A stretch of 48,970 nt of DNA from JBBQXY01 sp051004815 (GTDB lineage Bacteria > Chloroflexota > Ktedonobacteria > Ktedonobacterales > Ktedonobacteraceae), in the NCBI GenBank assembly GCA_051004815.1, contig JBPCJY010000169.1, forward strand, positions 1 to 48,970. Reading direction: 5' to 3'. Below the pieces are notes generated by a model. That model did not search any database. It was not told where the DNA came from and saw nothing but the letters and a program-made list of their open reading frames with translations. The translations under genes and the position numbers were made by a program. This document shows, one piece after another, positions 24,060 to 32,825 of the stretch. The number at the start of each line of letters is the position of its first letter. The first letter of the stretch is position 1.

Positions 24060-24114
24060 CGAGGACAAGCACCAGGCCCCCTCACCGCCGCCACATCCGC
24101 CCCCTGTCCCTACT
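24060..24114 (-). repeat. Dispersed G-rich repeat, inverted copy
   Basis: On the minus strand reads GTAGGGACAGGGGGCGGA, then GGGGGCCTGGTGCTTGTCC, i.e. the same blocks as copies A and C, facing copy B. Confidence 0.65.
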
Positions 24115-24239
24115 CACACCTTCCCTCCTTCCCTTTGGCCAAAAAAATGAATCGCACCCAAACGGTACTAACTCGTTGTCTCTATCCTTAAATCATGATA
24201 TTCTTAAAGCTAATAGCAGCCTTATGGAGGATAATTTTA

Positions 24240-25391
24240 ATGAGCGAATACCAGCGTTACGAATTCATGACCATCGACCGCCCCCTGACACGGGCGCAAC
24301 TTGATGCTGTCGATGCCCTGTCCAGCCACATCGAAGCATCTTCCACCCACGCCCTCATCGAATATCACTGGGGCGACTTCAAGCACAATCCCATCGACGT
24401 GCTCCACAAGTTCTTCGATGGCTTCCTCTATTGGGCCAACTGGGGCACACCTCGACTGGCATTGCGCTTCCCACATGGCATCTTGCCAGCCAATCTCATC
24501 GATGGCTACGACCTCGATGATTTCGTCACCTTCACCCGGCACCCGGACTATGACATCCTCGATATCCACTTTAGCGAGATGGAAGCACCGGATGAATGGA
24601 TTGACTATGAACTGGGATCACTCATTGCCATCCGCGAAGAATTGATGGAAGGCGATCTGCGGTCGCTCTATATCGTCTGGTTGGCTGGTCAGAGCATAAT
24701 CGAGGGCTATGACGACGAGGATGAAGATGAAGAGGAGGAGGACTATGAAATAAGTGTTCCGCCAGTTCCACCTGCTTTTGGCAAGCTGACGGCGGCACAA
24801 GAGGCACTGGCGGAATTGGTGCGTGTGCCGCAAGAATTGCTCGCCGCAACAGCTCGCCATAGCAAAGCCGCCGCGTCATCGACCAAAGATGATCTTGCCG
24901 CGTGGATCAAATTGCTGCCACCAGATCGCCGCGACGATTATCTGCTTCGGTTAGCACACAATGAACCCGGCCTGAGCCGTCTACTCGTCAGGGAGTTGCG
25001 CGACCTGGGCCACGACAAGACCAGCGCGACACCGCCAACAGGCGAACACGTCACCTACGCCACCCTGCGCACCGAAAGCAAGACCATAAAAGCCCAACTG
25101 GCCCGTGAGCAGCGCGAGCAGGAGCAACTGGCCCGCCAGCGTCACCTACAAGATATCCACGATCACCAGAACACATACTGGCAGCAAGTCGATAAATCAG
25201 TGATGCGCGGTACCGGTGTAGGCTACGACGAAGCCCTCCAACTATTGGTCGAGCTACGTGACGCCGCCTCTCAATTCCAAGAGTCCCAGCAGTTTCAAGA
25301 CCGTTTCCGCCCCTGGGTTCGCTCTCACCTGCGCCGCCCCGCCTTCATCAAACGCCTACAGACTCACAAGTTCACAGTGCCAGAAGCGTAA
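24240..25391 (+). CDS. Conserved hypothetical protein with acidic linker
   Basis: Protein of 383 residues. The N-terminal 150 residues (YEFMTIDRPLT, HWGDFKHNP, FDGFLYWANWGTPRL) resemble, from memory, a family of uncharacterised proteins in Chloroflexota and other soil bacteria that open with MSEYQ-YEF-x-DRPLT. A run of aspartate and glutamate (about residues 156-170) links it to a helical, charged C-terminal half with REQREQEQLARQRH, likely coiled coil. No catalytic motif or signal peptide is seen. The ATG at 24240 has GGAGG nine bases upstream; the longer frame from 24195 has none. Function unknown. Confidence 0.7.
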   Translation: MSEYQRYEFMTIDRPLTRAQLDAVDALSSHIEASSTHALIEYHWGDFKHNPIDVLHKFFDGFLYWANWGTPRLALRFPHGILPANLIDGYDLDDFVTFTRHPDYDILDIHFSEMEAPDEWIDYELGSLIAIREELMEGDLRSLYIVWLAGQSIIEGYDDEDEDEEEEDYEISVPPVPPAFGKLTAAQEALAELVRVPQELLAATARHSKAAASSTKDDLAAWIKLLPPDRRDDYLLRLAHNEPGLSRLLVRELRDLGHDKTSATPPTGEHVTYATLRTESKTIKAQLAREQREQEQLARQRHLQDIHDHQNTYWQQVDKSVMRGTGVGYDEALQLLVELRDAASQFQESQQFQDRFRPWVRSHLRRPAFIKRLQTHKFTVPEA

Positions 25392-25419
25392 GAAGTAGAG
25401 CCTACTTGACCTGCTCGTT

Positions 25420-25659
25420 TTGTGCAGCATCGTGCGAGAAGAGTTTCATGAAAACAACCATCATTGCCCTCACTTACAAAGTGGTAATGATGTGGAAGAG
25501 ATTTGGAAAAAGCGGCTGGCATATGGCTTTGCTACGGCGCAAGAGATGAACGAGGAACAGACAGTACATAGCATTGATCTGCATGAAGGGATTGGGCGGC
25601 TCTGAATGAGCACTTAGATCGGCTCACTGGTAAATCGGAACCTGGGACTCGTCGGTAAG
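25420..25659 (+). pseudogene. Possible frameshifted small gene
   Basis: The frame from 25420 encodes a 61-residue chain with charged, helix-like sequence (RLAYGFATAQEMNEEQ, IDLHEGIGRL) and stops; a frame shifted by one base continues as LNEHLDRLTGKSEPGTRR to a stop near 25659. The two parts would make a coherent helical protein, so one frameshift is suspected. No family is recognised and it may be chance. An intrinsic terminator follows. Confidence 0.25.
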
Positions 25660-25715
25660 CAGCATTGGATACCGATACTGGCATAAAGAATATTTTCATA
25701 ACAAACCGATGGTGT

Positions 25716-25744
25716 GGGTAGCACATTATTGTGCTATCCTTTTT
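25716..25744 (+). terminator. Intrinsic terminator
   Basis: TAGCACA (25719-25725) pairs with TGTGCTA (25730-25736) around TTAT, extended by three outer pairs, and is followed by TTTTT. It ends rightward transcription before the kinase gene. Confidence 0.75.
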
Positions 25745-25863
25745 CCGCTTGTTGTTGTATACTACATTAAAATAAATTGGTAAAGTGCTTATGCTATTTA
25801 TTGAGGAATACGATTTAGGTGCGGAAAACCTGGCAACTCACTCTACCGGGGGAAAGGTGAACT

Positions 25864-27720
25864 ATGGCATTAGAAGGATTACAGCTGGGCCAGTATCGTC
25901 TTCTGCGCCTCCTTGGTAGTGGCGGCATGGGCGAGGTGTATCTGGCAGAAGATGCACGCATCAACCAACAAGTCGCTATCAAAGTCAGCCGAACTGAGGC
26001 AACTCCTTACCCTAACAACGGCACCACGCTAGATGCTGTACGCCTCTTCCAGCGTGAAGCCAAAGCTATTGCTAGGCTCGATCATCTCCATATACTTCCT
26101 CTGTTTAGTTATGGCGAAGAAAATGTCAATGGCATGACACTGATCTACATCGTTATGCCATATCGGCGCGAAGGCTCATTTGTCAACTGGTTGCAACAAT
26201 GCGGTGACAACGCATTGCTTTCAGTACAGGATGTAGCCTATTTTATCAGTCAAGCTGCTGACGCACTTCAATATGCACACGATAACCAGATTGTTCATCA
26301 AGACGTCAAACCTTCCAACTTCCTTATTCGTACGAACAAAGATCATCCTAACCTTCCTGATCTTCTCCTTGCTGATTTCGGCATAGCTAAGTTGAGCACT
26401 TCAACCGCAAGTGTCAGTCACTCTATTCGTGGTACACCCACATACATGGCCCCCGAACAGTGGAGTGGTGAACCGGTCTATGCTACCGATCAGTACGCTC
26501 TGGCCGTCCTCACTTACGAGCTTCTCGCAGGTCGTCCTCCCTTTGTCGGACGACAAGAGCAGGTTATGTATCAGCACTTTAGCGTCCAACCACAGCTCCC
26601 CAGCACATTCACCCCACAGATTTCCAAAGACGTTGATACTGTCATTCTCAAAGCCTTAGCCAAACAGCCTACAGACCGTTTTCCGTCCATTACAGCCTTT
26701 GCCAATGCATTCCAACAAGCCACACGAGACCTTGATGCCTCTACCGTTGTTAAAACACCGACACCAAATACCCTGGGGAGTAGAGACCTTAATGTGACAT
26801 TGGCTATTAGCAGAGCCGAGGCACAAAACGGCACCAACCGTATATTGACACTACCAGGAGGCCACCAAGTTTCTGTACCCGTGCCAGCAGGGGCCTACAA
26901 TGGTCAAGTCCTTCGCCTTCCAAAATTGGGTGAGTCACTCCTTGATGGTGGGCCAGTAGGCATATTAATTCTCACGCTCTCCGTTCAAGAAACAGATAAA
27001 ATAGCCCCCCTAACACAGGGTAGTATCTATGATCGAACCCTTTTCCCTTCACCCCCTAATACCCCTGACCAAACTATCCTCTCTTCAAACAGAAGCAACG
27101 TGTCATTTGTACCTCACTCCTCTAGCCGACAAGGTATCTCCACTGGTGCAGCTATCCTGTTTGTTGGCCTGGCATTTCTTATTATCGTAGGCAGCCTTGG
27201 CTTCTTCTACCTTTATAACAGCACACGGCCATCTAGTAACAATGCCAGCTCTACTACTACCACACTAGGTGTAAGCAATATCGATTTTGCAGCCACTTCC
27301 ACTGCTCAAGCTAACACTCCTACACCAACTGCTACCCCTACCCTAACAGCTACCCCTATATCCAGTAACTACGTCCAACTCAAATCCTACTACAGTGGTA
27401 CTGCCACTGCTTCGAGTTCGGATTATCCCAATGGTTTTATAACTTTCACACTCGAATCAGAGGACGCACAAGGCAATGTTAGTATGCAAACATCATTTCA
27501 ACAACTCGGAGGTGCCAATAAAAAAGCTACCTATTCCTGCCAGGGATCAGTCACTACGGACAGACACATAAACCTTCAGTGCAGTGATGCAACTGATACG
27601 AGTTTTGTATTAACTATACAAGGATATGCTTATCAAGATGGTCATATGGAAGGCACAGAGACAGCCACTTATACAAATAATTCTAGCTATCACCATGTCT
27701 ACTCTTGGACGACATCCTAA
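25864..27720 (+). CDS. Membrane Ser/Thr protein kinase with DnaJ-C-like domain
   Basis: Protein of 618 residues. Residues 11-290 are a Hanks-type kinase: glycine loop LGSGGMGEVYLAED (18-30), ATP lysine 40, catalytic loop HQDVKPSN (145-152), DFG 171-173, APE 196-198. The arginine of the usual HRD is glutamine, so it is a non-RD kinase. Residues 308-375 resemble the second substrate-binding domain of DnaJ (DLNVTLAISRAEAQNGT, VPAGAYNGQVLRL, GGPVGILILTLSV). A membrane helix (about 428-451) leads, through a threonine/proline linker, to an outer beta-rich domain. The ATG follows GGGGGAAAGG. It probably signals from the envelope to cytoplasmic targets. Confidence 0.88.
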   Translation: MALEGLQLGQYRLLRLLGSGGMGEVYLAEDARINQQVAIKVSRTEATPYPNNGTTLDAVRLFQREAKAIARLDHLHILPLFSYGEENVNGMTLIYIVMPYRREGSFVNWLQQCGDNALLSVQDVAYFISQAADALQYAHDNQIVHQDVKPSNFLIRTNKDHPNLPDLLLADFGIAKLSTSTASVSHSIRGTPTYMAPEQWSGEPVYATDQYALAVLTYELLAGRPPFVGRQEQVMYQHFSVQPQLPSTFTPQISKDVDTVILKALAKQPTDRFPSITAFANAFQQATRDLDASTVVKTPTPNTLGSRDLNVTLAISRAEAQNGTNRILTLPGGHQVSVPVPAGAYNGQVLRLPKLGESLLDGGPVGILILTLSVQETDKIAPLTQGSIYDRTLFPSPPNTPDQTILSSNRSNVSFVPHSSSRQGISTGAAILFVGLAFLIIVGSLGFFYLYNSTRPSSNNASSTTTTLGVSNIDFAATSTAQANTPTPTATPTLTATPISSNYVQLKSYYSGTATASSSDYPNGFITFTLESEDAQGNVSMQTSFQQLGGANKKATYSCQGSVTTDRHINLQCSDATDTSFVLTIQGYAYQDGHMEGTETATYTNNSSYHHVYSWTTS

Positions 27721-27933
27721 CTGTCGCAAAATTTTTGTGAAAGAGGAAAAATAAGGTAAACTGCCTACAGATGAGGCTAGCTCCCTCCAAGTAGACCATC
27801 GCAGGTTCAAGCCCTATCTCCCGCTCCCAACTATGCATTATCTCTTTGCAAGTCCGCCTCAAGCCGATCGGTAACAACCAGCCGGTGATAGAACAAGCTA
27901 CATTGGAACAAAACGCACACCGCCACCTTTCCC
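27721..27933. other. Convergent intergenic region with tRNA-like fragment
   Basis: Between the kinase gene and the convergent TauE/SafE gene. It contains a degenerate tRNA 3' end; otherwise nothing is recognised. Confidence 0.5.
27791..27829 (+). pseudogene. Degenerate 3' fragment of a tRNA (Gly-like)
   Basis: TCGCAGGTTCAAGCCC followed by TATCTCCCGCTCCCA looks like the T-arm and 3' acceptor strand of a tRNA whose acceptor stem would start GCGGGAG, as in many bacterial tRNA-Gly genes. The T-stem has one mismatch, the end is CCCA rather than CCA, and no 5' half exists upstream. Such 3' tRNA pieces are typical scars of integrative elements. Confidence 0.4.
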
Positions 27934-29259
27934 CTACGCAATCCCCACCCCATGCAACACCATCTCAACAGCAGCGACCACAATCACCACCAGGAAAATG
28001 ATGCGCAGTACTTTGTTGCTCAGGTGAGCTAGCAAACGAGCACCAATCAAGGCACCGATCAGGATACCCAGTGCCACGGGGGCCGCGATCAATGGGGGAA
28101 TATCGCCACGCGAGAAGTAAATGCCAGCACTGGCAGCCGCCGTCACCCCAATCATGAAATTGCTGGTCGTGGTAGAGACCTTCATTGGCAGACGCATAGC
28201 CACATCGAGTGCCAGCACCTTGAATGTCCCACTGCCGATACCCAGCAAGCCTGAAATGAGGCCGGCCACGTACATCATCACCAATCCAAGCGGAGTGCGC
28301 TTGACCTCGTACGCTATATCGCGATGCAGGTGATGATCGGGATAGGAGCCATTGAGGCGCAGCCAGTTCGCCAGGCGATCATTTTTGACCCCCTGCGGCA
28401 ACTCCTCGCCGAGCTTGAAGATCAGTGGGGCAGCCGATATGAGCAGAATGATGCCGAAGATGATCGAGAGGAGGCCAGGAGCTAAGAGGCCCGCGAGAAA
28501 GGCACCACAAATGGCACCTATTGTCGTCGCCAGCTCCAGAAACATGCCCACCCGTAGATTCGTCATGTGGTCCTTCACATAGGCGGCAGCGGCACCACTG
28601 GACGTAGCAATCACCGAGATGATGCTGGCACCAATGGCGAAGTAAATCGGAAAACCAAAGACCAGCGTCAACAAGGGAACAATCAGCACACCGCCACCGA
28701 GGCCGACAAGCGAACCCAATAAACCCGCGACAATCGCGCCGAGAAAGATCAGCACGGGATAGACCCACGAGTATTCACCATGCTGAAATTGTTCGTGTTG
28801 ACCTTGCACCACCACTGCCCCAACATAAAAGATACTGAATAAGAGAATGAGCAGCACAATAGTCGTAATCACCACAAAACGTCGGTCGCGCTCAATCGCA
28901 AAAGCCGGAATAGAGACCGCTACGCGTACCACCGGGGTCGCGATCAGCAAGAGCAGCCCAAGCGTAATCACCGCTTGCGGACGGAGTACCAGCAACCCGC
29001 TCCACACCTGACTAAACGTTTGTGGGAAGAGATTGAGCCTTTGTGGTGCGAACTTATCAGGTTGTAGGGACAACAAAAATAATCCAATCAGAATGACAGC
29101 GGCACTCAGTATAACCCCCACTTGCAGAATCGTTCCAATCAAGGTATAGGTAGTATTAACTGTCTTTAGTGTTTGTTGCACATTGGGCTGCGATGATAAT
29201 GATTGTACCGCTTCTCCATCTGCTTCCTTTTGCGTACTTTTTGCAGGTTTTACTTCCAT
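27934..29259 (-). CDS. TauE/SafE-family permease with N-terminal DUF1634-like part
   Basis: Membrane protein of about 441 residues. The N-terminal part (to about residue 150) has three helices arranged as in DUF1634, a domain often encoded beside TauE/SafE proteins; here it is fused. The C-terminal 280 residues are the sulfite exporter TauE/SafE domain: the glycine-rich repeat GSLVGLGGGVLIVPLL and its second-half counterpart GLLGIGSGTFKVLAL. Family members move sulfite, sulfoacetate or related anions. The start at 29259 follows GAGAAGGAAAAAGAG; a longer frame from 29328 is possible but has a weak site. Confidence 0.85.
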   Translation of the reverse strand: MEVKPAKSTQKEADGEAVQSLSSQPNVQQTLKTVNTTYTLIGTILQVGVILSAAVILIGLFLLSLQPDKFAPQRLNLFPQTFSQVWSGLLVLRPQAVITLGLLLLIATPVVRVAVSIPAFAIERDRRFVVITTIVLLILLFSIFYVGAVVVQGQHEQFQHGEYSWVYPVLIFLGAIVAGLLGSLVGLGGGVLIVPLLTLVFGFPIYFAIGASIISVIATSSGAAAAYVKDHMTNLRVGMFLELATTIGAICGAFLAGLLAPGLLSIIFGIILLISAAPLIFKLGEELPQGVKNDRLANWLRLNGSYPDHHLHRDIAYEVKRTPLGLVMMYVAGLISGLLGIGSGTFKVLALDVAMRLPMKVSTTTSNFMIGVTAAASAGIYFSRGDIPPLIAAPVALGILIGALIGARLLAHLSNKVLRIIFLVVIVVAAVEMVLHGVGIA

Positions 29260-29460
29260 ATGCTCTTTTTCCTTCTCAACAATGAAACGCGGATTGCCTA
29301 TAAGGAAGTGTAGAACTTTTTCTGACATAATTCCAATAAATGATATACATCGTTTTCATAAGCAAAAAGAATGAATGATGGTGATGTGGGGCTTGTCATA
29401 TAGCCATTCGCTTTGCTTCATGAAACACGGAGGAGAAGTGTGCTCATTATGTGTTTCAGC

Positions 29461-30135
29461 TTATCCCCACTCCAAAAGCAAACCTTGCCTCTGTGCTAAA
29501 GCAATGGCTTCTGCTCTGGATTGCACACCTAATTTGCTATAAATGCTGGTCAAGTGAGTCTCGACGGTTTTGATGGTAATACTGAGGTGCTGAGCAATTT
29601 CGATGTTACGAAAACCCTGGACGACAAGGTGCAAGGTAGCAATTTCACGACTGGTCAGTGGCTCAACGTCGTGGATGGAGGCAGTATCTTCATCCTCTTG
29701 CAGGAGTTGACGTACCTCCGGCGCAATAGTGTATGCACCGGCGGCAACCTCGTGGACGGCGGTGCGAATTTGGCTGCCGCGTGCGCTTTTCAGCCAGTAA
29801 CCCCTGGCCCCCATCTTGAGCATTGCCCGTGCGTAGGCAACCTGATCGTATGCTGTCAGCACAAGTATGCGCGGCTTCCACTCGCTTTGCGAAAGTAACG
29901 CATTGGCAACGCCGAAGCCATTCATCCCTTTCATGGCGATGTCGAGGACAACGACCTGTGGCCTCAACTCCTGGCAGAGCGCGACCGCTGCAACGCCATT
30001 TTCACTTTCTCCCACCACCTTCAATTGCGCATCTTCCTCCAGCAACCTTCGTGTGCCTTCGCGCATCATCGTATGATCATCTACCAGCACAATGGTAATG
30101 ATAGCTGTCGCGGGATTGTCCTGGGGGTCATGCAT
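29461..30135 (-). CDS. NarL/LuxR-type response regulator
   Basis: Protein of 224 residues. An N-terminal receiver domain (residues 12-130) has the acidic pair Asp19-Asp20, the phosphoacceptor Asp65 in VVVLDIAMKG and the switch residue in VLTAYD. A LuxR/GerE helix-turn-helix follows (about 155-215: LTSREIATLHLVVQGFRN, IAQHLSITIKTVETHLTSIY). It binds DNA when phosphorylated. It lies 10 bp behind its sensor kinase gene, and its own start has GAGGAGTGA upstream, so the two form an operon and almost certainly a cognate pair. The target genes are not evident. Confidence 0.93.
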   Translation of the reverse strand: MHDPQDNPATAIITIVLVDDHTMMREGTRRLLEEDAQLKVVGESENGVAAVALCQELRPQVVVLDIAMKGMNGFGVANALLSQSEWKPRILVLTAYDQVAYARAMLKMGARGYWLKSARGSQIRTAVHEVAAGAYTIAPEVRQLLQEDEDTASIHDVEPLTSREIATLHLVVQGFRNIEIAQHLSITIKTVETHLTSIYSKLGVQSRAEAIALAQRQGLLLEWG

Positions 30136-30145
30136 TATTCACTCC

Positions 30146-32635
30146 TCACCTTAACAACATTGGCAGTAGGTCTTGCCGCGCTTCCTCTACGGCAGACGGC
30201 TCTGCTTGGCTATATGTGGCGCGGACGGCGACACCGTGTCCCTGGCTAGCCCGAATATGCAATCTGCCGCCAATCGCCAACATACGTTCATGCATACCTA
30301 CCAGGCCCAAACTGTCCTTGACAGAATGCTTCCGTTTAAAGCCTCGCCCGTTGTCGGCAACAATGAGCGAAATCGTGCCGCGTGGGGTAGAACGGAGTCG
30401 TACCGCGACCTTGCTTGCCCTGGCATATTTGAGCGCGTTGGAAAGGGCTTCCTGCGCTACACGGTACAACGCCAACTCACTATCGGCGGGAAGGCGCATG
30501 TGATCTAAGCCTTCGCATACAATCTGAATTTCCATACGAATGCCACTATTGCTGCCGTGCTGTCTGGTCTGCTGTGCCAGCCAGTGCAGTGCCTCCTCTA
30601 ACCCTAACTCATCGAGCAGAGGCGGACGCAATTCAAGGCATGTGTGGCGCAAACTGCTCACCACCGAACGCGCCAGCGGCATTACATCTGCCACCTCCGT
30701 CATAGTACTGGCATCTGACAGTTGACGCACAACGAGCATCGCATGTTGCAACGCCTCATCATGCAGTTCAAGCGCGAGGTGCCTACGTTCATCTTCCTGC
30801 GTCGAGACGACGCGGCGGTTGAGTGCGGTGAGTTTCTGTGCGTCGGCTTGTGCCTGCGCGAGATAGCGACTATTGACCTCCAGTACGGAAAGCTGAGCGG
30901 CAAGCGTCGCCAGGAAACTGGTATCCTGCCGACTATATGGCTCGAGATTCTTTTTTGGCCCAAGGCATAAGAAACCTGTCAGCGTATCGCCGTCATACAA
31001 CGCCAGCAGCAACACGCCGTCCAATACGAGCGGTTCGTATGATGGATGCTCCCGGTGCGTTACGGCAAGATGAGCGATACTGATAAGCCGTTCGGTAGCA
31101 ATGCAGTGCGTTGCTACATCCTGGCGATAGATATGCCAGGGAGCAGCAAACGTATGGTTGTCCTCTAACGTATGGTTGTCCTCTACATTGGAAAGCATAT
31201 CTTCCCACCGTGCGGTATGCACGAGCAGGGCAATATCCGTGGCATTGAGCAATTGCGCCAGACTCGGCAGAACAAAGGCACTTATCTGATCCAGCCCTTG
31301 TAAACGCGTGAGCGTGGTACTCAGATCACGCAATGAGTGGTTATAGCGATAGAAATCGCGGTAAAACACCTGGTCGCCCATATCACGGACCTTATTCCAG
31401 GCCAGAGGAAATAGCCACATGCTCAAAATCAGCGTCCCAGCAAAAATATAGACGCGTAGATCTCCACTCACAGAAAAACTTGTATTGATGAAGCGGAGCA
31501 ATACGATGCAGGGAAAAACAAAGATACTTGCCAGCAGCAGCCACAACAAGATGCGCATAACCTGGCGACTGACCAGACTCGTCATTCCCACGAGTTGGTG
31601 TCGGAACACCGCATACCCATAGGCAAGCGGTAGAGCCGCCAGTGGAATAGAAAGCAGATGCACCAGACCTGGTTGAGCAATTGAATCGCTGCGAATGATA
31701 TTGAGGCTCAAGGCCAAAGGCAATAGCAAGAAGAGAATGCCGATCACCACCATGCGCGTGAGTTGTTTCTCACGCGTGCTCAGCTTGCGCAAGCCCCAGA
31801 ACAACGTCCAGAAAACAAAACCGAGGCAGACGATATTATAGATAAAAGTGACCAGGAGAAACTCGAAACGCAACTGAGGCAACTGCATCAGTAATGGTAC
31901 GCCCACGAGAACCAGCGCGATAGCGGCAATAAGCGGACTATAGAGCAAGAGTTGTGCTCGTTTCTGCGCCACTTGCCCTGCCCGCCCTGCCCGTCCCTGG
32001 CCATACGATGTAGAAGATGCACGAGGAAACAAGCAGACAAAGGTTGTTGATAGTCCACGCACAACCATCGCCATGACGAACAGGAGCACATCCACCCACA
32101 GATAATTCACACGCTGGACACCAAGCAAGAAAAACATCAACGAGGCGCAATAGAACAAACCATAGGTGACATGGGCTACCGGTCGGTTTAAGGCACGTAG
32201 AAAAATGGAAATCCCCATGACATTAAAAATAATGGTCAGCATAATTGCCAGCGTCACACCGAGAAAATCCACATGGAGTGGCGCAGCGTTCGCAACGAAC
32301 ACTCTCTCTGGGCCTACCGCGTGTACGTGAATTGTCTCATTAGCAGTCAGGCAGCTCTGCGTTCCAGCGTTTGCTCCCGACACCTGCACGATTTCCCCTG
32401 CCTGCATACCGGACAGCCACGCATCAGTAAAGGGTATAACGTGTACGACTCGACATGCACCGGGGTTCTCCACCAGAGGCGCAAGCGTTATCGTCGGTTC
32501 TTCTGGCTGCCCAAAGCTGATACCAACGAGTATTACCACGACAATTTGTACCAATAAGCCAGAGAAAACCACGAGCCAGCGCCTGGTAAAAAAACTGCTG
32601 ACCCTTTGTTGCGTACCCAAAAATGTTTGTGCCAT
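30146..32635 (-). CDS. Membrane sensor histidine kinase (NarX/DesK-type, HisKA_3)
   Basis: Protein of about 829 residues. An N-terminal helix is followed by an outer segment with a PDZ-like loop (VVHVIPFTDAWLSGMQAGE), then eight or so membrane helices, a GAF-like region (about 470-610) and the kinase core. The phosphoacceptor is His625 in LALELHDEALQ, the HisKA_3 form; the ATPase domain has the N box ALSNALKYA, DNGRGF and SLGLVGMHER. The ATG at 32635 follows GAGG and is preferred over earlier in-frame ATGs. The downstream NarL-type regulator is its partner. The signal is unknown; the many helices suggest a membrane or lipid-state cue. Confidence 0.9.
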   Translation of the reverse strand: MAQTFLGTQQRVSSFFTRRWLVVFSGLLVQIVVVILVGISFGQPEEPTITLAPLVENPGACRVVHVIPFTDAWLSGMQAGEIVQVSGANAGTQSCLTANETIHVHAVGPERVFVANAAPLHVDFLGVTLAIMLTIIFNVMGISIFLRALNRPVAHVTYGLFYCASLMFFLLGVQRVNYLWVDVLLFVMAMVVRGLSTTFVCLFPRASSTSYGQGRAGRAGQVAQKRAQLLLYSPLIAAIALVLVGVPLLMQLPQLRFEFLLVTFIYNIVCLGFVFWTLFWGLRKLSTREKQLTRMVVIGILFLLLPLALSLNIIRSDSIAQPGLVHLLSIPLAALPLAYGYAVFRHQLVGMTSLVSRQVMRILLWLLLASIFVFPCIVLLRFINTSFSVSGDLRVYIFAGTLILSMWLFPLAWNKVRDMGDQVFYRDFYRYNHSLRDLSTTLTRLQGLDQISAFVLPSLAQLLNATDIALLVHTARWEDMLSNVEDNHTLEDNHTFAAPWHIYRQDVATHCIATERLISIAHLAVTHREHPSYEPLVLDGVLLLALYDGDTLTGFLCLGPKKNLEPYSRQDTSFLATLAAQLSVLEVNSRYLAQAQADAQKLTALNRRVVSTQEDERRHLALELHDEALQHAMLVVRQLSDASTMTEVADVMPLARSVVSSLRHTCLELRPPLLDELGLEEALHWLAQQTRQHGSNSGIRMEIQIVCEGLDHMRLPADSELALYRVAQEALSNALKYARASKVAVRLRSTPRGTISLIVADNGRGFKRKHSVKDSLGLVGMHERMLAIGGRLHIRASQGHGVAVRATYSQAEPSAVEEARQDLLPMLLR

Positions 32636-32825
32636 TGCTGCCTCGTTGAAAATCATCATGGTCGCCACTACAATACTACGGCTGCACATATGAGATTGTA
32701 CTACATCGTTCCTGGCAAAACATCAGGGGAAACCCTGACGACCTCGCTTTCGCTTACTGCTACACTAGCCTTATGTGATGTAGGGGAACCTTCGAGTCCA
32801 CCCTTGTATATATAAGGAGCAAATA

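Larger units (their letters stand above)
23523..24239. other. Repeat-rich intergenic region
   Basis: About 700 bp with no gene. It holds partial and full copies of the G-rich dispersed repeat in both orientations, a 113-bp hairpin element inserted into one of them, and short repeats of GGACAGGTAATA. The frame of GreA stays open through part of it by chance. Confidence 0.7.
25392..25863. other. Intergenic region with a possible decayed gene
   Basis: Holds a weak frame at 25420-25605, a second frame after an apparent shift (ending about 25659), and an intrinsic terminator at 25716-25744. The last 60 bp are AT-rich and probably carry the kinase promoter. Confidence 0.4.

Noticed and set aside
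23523..24068. N-terminal extension of the GreA frame by about 180 codons
   Set aside because: It runs through dispersed repeats and a hairpin element, while the ATG at 23522 has a ribosome site and gives the normal family length.
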